DNA from: Kondoa malvinella
Taxonomy: Eukaryota; Basidiomycota; Agaricostilbomycetes; Agaricostilbales; Kondoaceae
Length of the DNA stretch: 64,000 bases
NCBI GenBank assembly: GCA_039545315.1
Contig: BCIM01000001.1
Location: 792,805 to 856,804, forward strand
Direction: 5' to 3'
Position 1 is the stretch's first letter; the number at the start of each line of letters is the position of its first letter. A program made the translations under genes and the position numbers. Of the stretch, positions 51,351 through 64,000 are shown in pieces. The notes below the pieces were generated by a model. The model had not been told where the DNA came from. It saw only the letters and a program-made list of their open reading frames with translations, and searched no databases.

Positions 51351-51488
51351 GCTTTCGTGTTTCATTAGTGTAGATTGTGTCTATAGTCTTGTTATCGTGC
51401 AGTGGGTCTAATGGAACGAGTCAAATGCAGCATTAAGTGCCTATAATACAAAGCTACTCTGGCTTTCCTCTAACGAATTACTAGGTTC

Positions 51489-57577
<6,089 letters not shown>

Positions 57578-57633
57578 TCTAGCGCAAGTGAAGCGATTCG
57601 GTCGCTTGGAAGAAAAGATGCAATTCTTCACGA

Positions 57634-60600
57634 TCATCTATACCTCATCGCTATCTCGTGTTCCCTTTCGTCCTCTTTGCTCTGGTTGTAGCGATTGGCA
57701 GTCCTGATCAGAGCTTGTGACGGACTGCGAGTGGAACACATCAGCTAGAACTCGTGTAAAGTTGAAGCACTTACGCGAAACCTGGGCATCCCATTTCGAG
57801 GTTGATCTCGGCAGCTTGAAACCAAGCGCTGTCCTGTGTCAACGCTTCTACGTTTGATGTAGTCTTGATTAAAGCGTCCTTGTATCCGGAAGCGGTCAAA
57901 ATCGCCCAAAAGCAATCAGACTGTCTCGATCTATTAGTTAGAAACGTGACAGCAGAAAGTGAATTACCTCGATATCGGTAGCTGTCTGCAGTATGATCGA
58001 TCGCCTTTTGCCTTCCATCAGTTGGTGAACTTTGCAATAAGTGACTGCTCACTTTTCTGCATGATCCAAACCCTTCAGATCGAGTAGAGCAAAGATGGCT
58101 TCTACACAATGAAGAACAGTCAGCGATATTCGCATCGCTGTCGTGTATTTTACCTTCTTGCTTCTTCTTGCGCACGCCATATCGAGAGAGCAACGCCTGA
58201 CACAAATGCTTGTCGAGAGAGACTACAGCTTGATGACGGACATCCGCTGAGATGGGCTTCGAGTAGATTGATTGACCAGGAACTAGCTTGAACTTGTTTG
58301 GCGGCGATGGATGTTCAGAAGCTAATAGCCATGAGAACCGCTCAGACAGCTTCTCGCCAGAAACGTACAGGTAGCTTGAGAGGGTGGCTTGAGTCTATTA
58401 ACCTGCCTTGGATCGGCATTCTCCTTAAAGGGTGCTTTAAAAGCCGCTTTCGCTTTCTTTGCTGATTTACCGACAGTGGGCGGAAATTGAGACAAAGCCA
58501 CAATCTCGTCATCTTCACTTGGGCGGACTGGTTCTTCGATCTTCCTTTTCTTGGATATAGGCTTGTCTACAGTCGCCTTCCTGGCAGGCCTCGACTTTGG
58601 CAGCGCAAGCGGAGTATCGTCTTCATCGCTAAAGTCGACCTCTTGAACAGCTTTTTCTTTGCCTTTGCTCTTACTGACCATAGATGGGGCCTTGAAAGCA
58701 GTACCAGTACGGTAAGTTGCCAGAATAGGTGCAGTTGCTTGCGATATGGAAGGGAGCTCAAATTCGTCATCACTTTTCGTGGCAGCAAAACGATTTGCTT
58801 TAGCTTTACTTGAAGCAGCTTTCTGTATAGTGATCTTGGATGGTCCAGCCACAGGCGGTTCAGGACGAGCAGGCGACCGTATAGCTTCTTCCATATCGCT
58901 CAGATCGAGATCTTCAGCAGAAGCGCCAACATTTTGACCAAAGCTGTCGCTTTCAGAATCAGACAGTTCTTCTTGTATCGGAGGCATGACAATAGCGCGA
59001 TCGGCTTCCTCGAATTGACCTGCTCCTTCCGCCATGATGCGTTGCGTAGCTTGAGGTGAAAATTCTTCGGTTGAGATACCGCTAGCGCCTTCTACTACTT
59101 TTTGAGGTGTTTTGCTATGTTCTGATCAGTATGCGCAAGGAGGAGAGTCATAATGAGCCTACCACACGTCGCACATCTTTTGACACAACCGCTTCGCATC
59201 TTCTTGCTCGACAGCTTCGCCAAAGTAACGGCAGATCGATACGTGACGACAGACAGTCGAGTTCTTGACAAACTTCATCAGCTGCTCGGTCGTATTAGTA
59301 CTCTACGACAACACGAGACTCTGCAAAGACTGACCTCGCCAACGCTGTGTTTGGCATGCTGTTTCAAGGTCTTGTCGGGTACATTCTCGTCTTTCGCTAG
59401 TTGTTCGGCACTCTTGGTCGCAAAGTAGCTGACGCGAAGCCCGTCCGCCGCAGAATAGTACAGCAGCACTAGAGGTCTGTAAGTCATGATCTCATCGCGT
59501 AAAGAAGACGCACCTCGAGAAGCATGACCATCTCTGCCTGCTCGACCCGTCTCTTGGTAGTATCTGCCAATACTTGCTGAGCGCAGATCAACGTCATCGG
59601 AATATAGCCTACCCTTCGAACGATTTTGGCAGATCGTAATGAATCACGTAGCGAACATTATCCTTGTCGATGCCCATACTGTAAAGCAAAACCACACACA
59701 TGTTCAGCTGATGCGAGCAGGCCAGAGCAAGAGCTTACCCAAACGCAATTGTAGCAACTTATTACAAAATCAGTCTGACCCTAAGAGCTCGCAACACGAC
59801 TCACCAATACAATCAATCCTCGGCTTTCCCTTCTCCGCCAGCAAGTCATTATACATCCAACGATCTTGGGCCTTCTTAGCACTATCATCCTTCAATCCTC
59901 GATGATACGCCGCAGCATTGATGCCTTTCGTCTTGAGAAAAGCAGCAACGGCGTCGCAATTCGATTTAGCGCGACAGTAGATGATGCCTGTGATGGCGCG
60001 GGATTCTTCGCCCGAATCGGGTTTGCGTCGGTAGAGTTTTTGGATGAAATCGGCAATGTCTTTCAAGCGGTCGTCCGGACCGTCTTTGATGTATCTGACC
60101 TGTACACACCATTATCGGTCAAATCGAGCGAGGAAAAAGAAAGTGGGAATTCACCTCATAGAAGAGATTGGCACGATTAAAAGGATGTGTGACCTGGAAG
60201 AGATAGTCCGGATCGAGATTGAGGCTGTCAATGATGTTTTCTACCACAGTTTCGGTCGCTGAAGCAGTCAAAGCCATGATGGGGACTTTCGGAAACATGG
60301 TGCGCAAAAGACCAAGGTTGGCGTAGGCTTTTCGAAAGGCTGTAGATATCAGTATCAGCGGATGTACCATATTGCAGAAGGATGAAAGCACTTTGACCCC
60401 ACTCGCTGATGCAATGCGACTCATCAATACAGAATCGAGCCAACTCGTTTTGGCGGTAGCAAGTCATGAGCTTTTTCTGAAACGATGGAGTAGCTATACG
60501 TTCAGGTGTGACATAGAGCAGACGAGTTTTGGGATGCCCAGCGGACAGGTCGCGCATAATCTATCAACACATGAGAACTGCATCGAAGAGGGGTGATTAG

Positions 60601-61242
60601 AAAGGCACCTTCTTGGTCTCGTTTGGTGGAGTGTTAGCTACCAACATGGCTGCTCGGACCTTGAGCTTGAGCAGAACTTCGACTTGATTTTGCATCAGAG
60701 CTAGATGAACAATCAGACCGCACTGGGCGAAACCATGCTACAACGAACAGATCAAAGGGCTGACGACGATCTGCAGGATACAGTAAGTCTATTGCGTACA
60801 TCCTGATAGCTTAGACTGACCGTAACGCCATGCTTGTCTGCCACAGCAGGTACCTGAAAGCACAGTGATTTGCCCAGACCGGTCGGAGCTACTTCGAAGT
60901 GAGCACAGATACTCGAGCAGTATCAGAACATACCGACTACCATAATGTCCAAGCCCTTGACGGCAGCTTTCATGATGGCCTCTTGCTGTCCTCGAAACTC
61001 GCTCTTCTTGAAGACTGCCAGACCATCAGCAACATATCGCAATTCGCCTCTAGCGTACCTTTAGAGAACGTATGATAGATGTCTGTATCGGCAGCAGGTA
61101 TGCGACGCAATTTGGAAGCTTTCTTGTTTGGTGATTTCAGCTTTGGCATGGCCTTCATCGCCGCTTGTTGCATGCTCAGCGAAGGAGTGCGAATGGAAGA
61201 GAAAGTCTGGGCTGAGCGTTCACTCTGAGTATCGTCTGTCAT
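57634..61242 (-). CDS. RecQ-family DNA helicase
   Basis: An ATP-dependent 3'-5' DNA helicase for recombination and replication-fork repair. The basic N-terminus starts MTDDTQSERSAQTFSSIRTP. The helicase core has motif I PTGLGKSLCFQVPAVADKHG, IVVSPLI (from a 22-base exon at 60749-60770) and LMQNQVEVLLKLKVRAAML. Motif II is FCIDESHCISEWG, with DESH where RecQ proteins usually have DEAH. Then come ALTASATETVVENIIDSL and HPFNRANLFYEV. The second RecA domain has GIIYCRAKSNCDAVAAFLKT and INAAAYHRGLKDDSAKKAQD. A RecQ zinc-binding region follows (VCRHVSICRYFGE ... CQKMCDVC), then a long charged linker and a winged-helix-like end (HLCQALLSRYGVRKKKQE). The end is NQSKEDEREHEIAMRYR. About 14 introns. 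It faces TOF1 across a 378-bp divergent promoter, and both act at replication forks. Confidence 0.82.
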
Positions 61243-61620
61243 CTTCTGCTTGCGAGAGTGGGAAATGTTTGATGACAGAGTGCACGAGGGGAATTGAGGA
61301 TGAAGGGGAATCTGAGACCTGTTGGTGGTCGGGTATCACTCAGAAGTCCAAGCTTGTCTTGCTGTTGAGCGTTCAGACAGTCACTTGAGCGAGAACATGG
61401 TGCTCGGAAAGAACAACAAACCTTTTGCCAAATTGCTGAGACGCGTCTTGTATTCGACTACCACGCTTCGCCGCTCGCTTAGCTACACTACTAGAGACCG
61501 AACAACCAGTTCAGTGGCTTGGGCAGGAGGATCGATTACCACTTTCGGGCTCGACAGATACCCAGATAGACTATCTCTCACCTGCGGCCTGGCTTATCCT
61601 CGTGTCAAACGCGTCAGAAC
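61243..61620. promoter_or_regulatory. Divergent promoter between RecQ and TOF1
   Basis: 378 bp with no supported gene between two replication-fork genes. No regulatory motif was identified. Confidence 0.45.
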
Positions 61621-64000
61621 ATGGCAGCAAGATATTCAGACGATGAGGAACTCGCAGATGGAGACGATATGGGCGAAAAGTCCTCTCTCAAGGCTACTCT
61701 GCGCAAACCAGTCGAGATGCTGGTTGCAGCGCTTGGGGGCGTAAGCTGACATTGCATATCTGAGTGAAACACAGCTAATATGTTCAGCAATCAGTACGAA
61801 GACGAGCTAGACGAAGAAACAGGCGAGACGGTTCGCGTCTTCAGGCTTGGTGACGAATGTCTGGCTTGCATCAAGGATCTCAAAAAGATGTGGAAGCTGG
61901 ACGAATTCGATGACAACCGTACTGTCGCGCGCATCTTTCATGAAACTGCTTTGCTTCGGAAAGATCTCTTGCCTATCTTACAAGTCACAGCACATCATGA
62001 ACATGGTACAACTGCGCACAAGGTCGCTCTAGCTACTACAGATCTTATATTGGCAATGACTTGGCCTATCGATCCTGTTCAAGAACTCAAAGATGCAGAC
62101 CTCATGGCTGCTGAAGCCGAAGATCCAGCAGCGAGACCAAAGATAGACTACAAGGGTCTTCTTGCTATTCAATCCTCGTACAAAGCTGCCATTCTTCGAC
62201 AGAATGCTATCCAGACCTTGTTTTCCATCACTATGCCTTCGCTAGAAAAGCCGAAGCGCGACAGAAGGGAACGAGACATCAACATCATTGCTATGATTCT
62301 GCACATCTTCCGGAACTTGGCTGCGTTGAAGGACACTGTCGCCGGTGGTTCCCTCTCAACAGAAGCGCTCGAGCAGTCCTCGCTTCAGGTTACTTTCCCT
62401 TCCTTCTGTCTCGGCTTAGCTGAACCGCGATATAGAGCGAACTCATTATTCAATTGCACGCCTCTTCGGTATTCGACTTCCTAGTCACTATCGCCTCAAA
62501 CGCCGATTCAACAGAATTCAAATCTTGGACGCTCGTCACTCTCGACCTTTTCCACCTCATCTTCCGCAGTGTCAAACCTGCTGAACTGGTTTCCGTGACC
62601 TCGTCAATTTCAAAAGGTCAAAATGGCTTATCTGAATTGCGCAGCAACAAACTAGCAGATCTCCTCAAATCCGAGACACACGCAAAGAAGATCGACAATC
62701 GAAAATCTAATTCAAGGCATAGTAGATTCGGCACGACAATGGCGCTCGAAACGGATGGAGGGAAACGATACATCATGCACAAACAGTCTGCGTTGGTGCT
62801 TAGCCCAACGAAGATTTTGGATGAGGTTAAAAAGGGCAAAAAGAAGAAGACGAGAATTGAGGATGATTTGGCGCCTGCTGGAAGTGAATTGAAACCGGAT
62901 GCGGTGAGATGTCTGGCGGAAGTCGCTGTCGGCTTTATTGACAGTGCTTTTAATCGTAAGTCCTTCTATACTCCAAAACGAATGAGGCTGACCGGCTCTA
63001 GCCTTCTTTGCTTCCATTCTGCACGATATCCGAAGAGAAAGAACGGGCATCAAAGAAATCGACAACATCCGTTTCCTCGTTCTGTCATCATTCTTCCTCG
63101 AATACTTCCTCCTCCTGCGCCAAAATGAAGTCAAAGAAGGCATCGCACCCGATTCAGAAGAAGGACATGACTTTGATTTGATTGCCGAGATGACAGAAGC
63201 GAGTTCTATCGGTTATGTCTGTGCGAGAATGAGAGGAGCAATGGAGGAGAAGCCGCCAATGTGGACTGAGCTGCACGCTGCTGTCAATGCTTTCATTCAA
63301 GTTGTAGGTTACGCCCTCCTTGCTTTAATTCAGATATTGACAAGATTGCAGCTACTCACAATCGAAGCTTTGACGCAATCTACCAATGAAGAGCATCGCG
63401 AAGTAGCCGACATTCTGCAAAACAAGTTGTACTACGAAGCAGAAACTCTCTCGATGGTGCTCGAAGTAGTCGCCAAGTTCAAAGACCAGTCCAAGCGCTA
63501 CCTCGACGCAATCATGAACCTGACTTATGTTCTCTTACGCATGCTCGAGCGGTATAGCAAGAACAACGAATTCATGTTTGTGCGAAAGAAAAAGAAGCGT
63601 GCCGCCAAGAGAAAGAGGGCTAGACGGAACAAGCAGATCGAGGATGAAGGTGGCCCGATTGATGAGGCTAGTGACGATGAAGAGCAGGATAAGAAAAGCA
63701 GACAAGCAGATTTCGCGACGCATTCTTTCCAGTTTGCGAGTTTTGAAGCGGTCAGCGGAATTTTCACTTTACGAAAGCAATCACTGAAGACTCCATTTGA
63801 CAGACTTTTGCAACCGAGGCTGTTCTGGCGACTTGCATGACTTATCTGGCAAGCTACAAGACTTTCACTTCAGAAGAGCAGATGAAGCGCATCGTCTCTC
63901 TCATGCATCGACAGGCAGTACGAGCAAAAGCAGACGGTCTTTTCTATAAAGTCTCTGTGCTGAATCTGTTCAAGCGGATGTTGGATGAGAAGAAATCGTT
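61621..64000 (+). CDS. TOF1: TOF1/Swi1/TIMELESS replication-fork protection protein (5' part)
   Basis: Part of the Tof1-Csm3 fork protection complex that stabilises stalled forks and signals to the S-phase checkpoint. It begins MAARYSDDEELADGDDMGEK and, after a 54-nt intron (61741-61794), continues YEDELDEETGETVRVFRLGD, ECLACIKDLKKMWKLDEFDD and ARIFHETALLRKDLLPILQV: the TIMELESS N-terminal blocks. Next are INIIAMILHIFRNLAALKDT, ELIIQLHASSVFDFLVTIAS, SRFGTTMALETDGGKRYIMH, AFFASILHDIRRERTGIKEI and FLVLSSFFLEYFLLLRQNEV. A basic/acidic linker (RKKKKRAAKRKRARRNKQ) follows. The gene runs off the window after HRQAVRAKADGLFYKVSVLN, so the C-terminal third or more is missing. Six introns are visible. 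Confidence 0.92.

Overview
The window is a gene-dense stretch of nuclear DNA from a basidiomycete fungus, most likely a yeast-like species. The evidence is many short introns (about 45-65 nt, GT...AG, frequent CTRAC/CTAAY branch sites), close gene spacing on both strands, a STE3-type pheromone receptor, GPI-anchored secreted enzymes, and base composition that looks close to 50% GC (not counted). I recognise about 27 protein-coding genes plus two poorly resolved ones. I see no rRNA, CRISPR array or transposon, and I found no tRNA in a visual pass.

Layout. 0-10 kb: a small secreted protein, an unresolved minus-strand gene, proteasome lid subunit Rpn5, an inositol-type MFS transporter, a possible HNH-like gene, a TPR/SET methyltransferase, and a 98-residue HMG/YABBY-like protein split by microexons. 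10-25 kb: nucleoporin Nup188, a GPI-anchored GH26-type glycosidase, the RNA polymerase II CTD phosphatase Fcp1, mitochondrial aspartate aminotransferase and Lto1. 25-33 kb: a STE3 pheromone receptor with a very long Ser/Lys-rich tail, a PAP2 (dolichyldiphosphatase-like) phosphatase, the CCR4-NOT nuclease Pop2/Caf1, a single-pass membrane protein and a 14-3-3 protein. 33-50 kb: a PTM1/GPR107-type membrane protein, secreted L-asparaginase, pyruvate dehydrogenase E2, an alpha/beta hydrolase, a Tgl2-like lipase, a GPI-anchored PLC-like protein, a heterotrimeric G-protein beta subunit and a GT8 glycosyltransferase. 50-64 kb: a SAP-motif coiled-coil protein, an ABCC transporter, a RecQ helicase and the 5' part of TOF1/TIMELESS.

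Most genes are housekeeping and not functionally grouped. One possible theme is pheromone signalling: the STE3 receptor and a G-beta subunit lie about 19 kb apart, but I found no CaaX pheromone precursor, so a mating-type locus is only a hypothesis. The most distinctive signal is gene structure. Exons of 6-18 nt recur in at least six genes; one appears to carry the catalytic acid/base glutamate of the GH26 enzyme, and three sit in a single 98-codon gene. All splice models were built by eye from reading frame, splice consensus and family conservation, and need transcript support.
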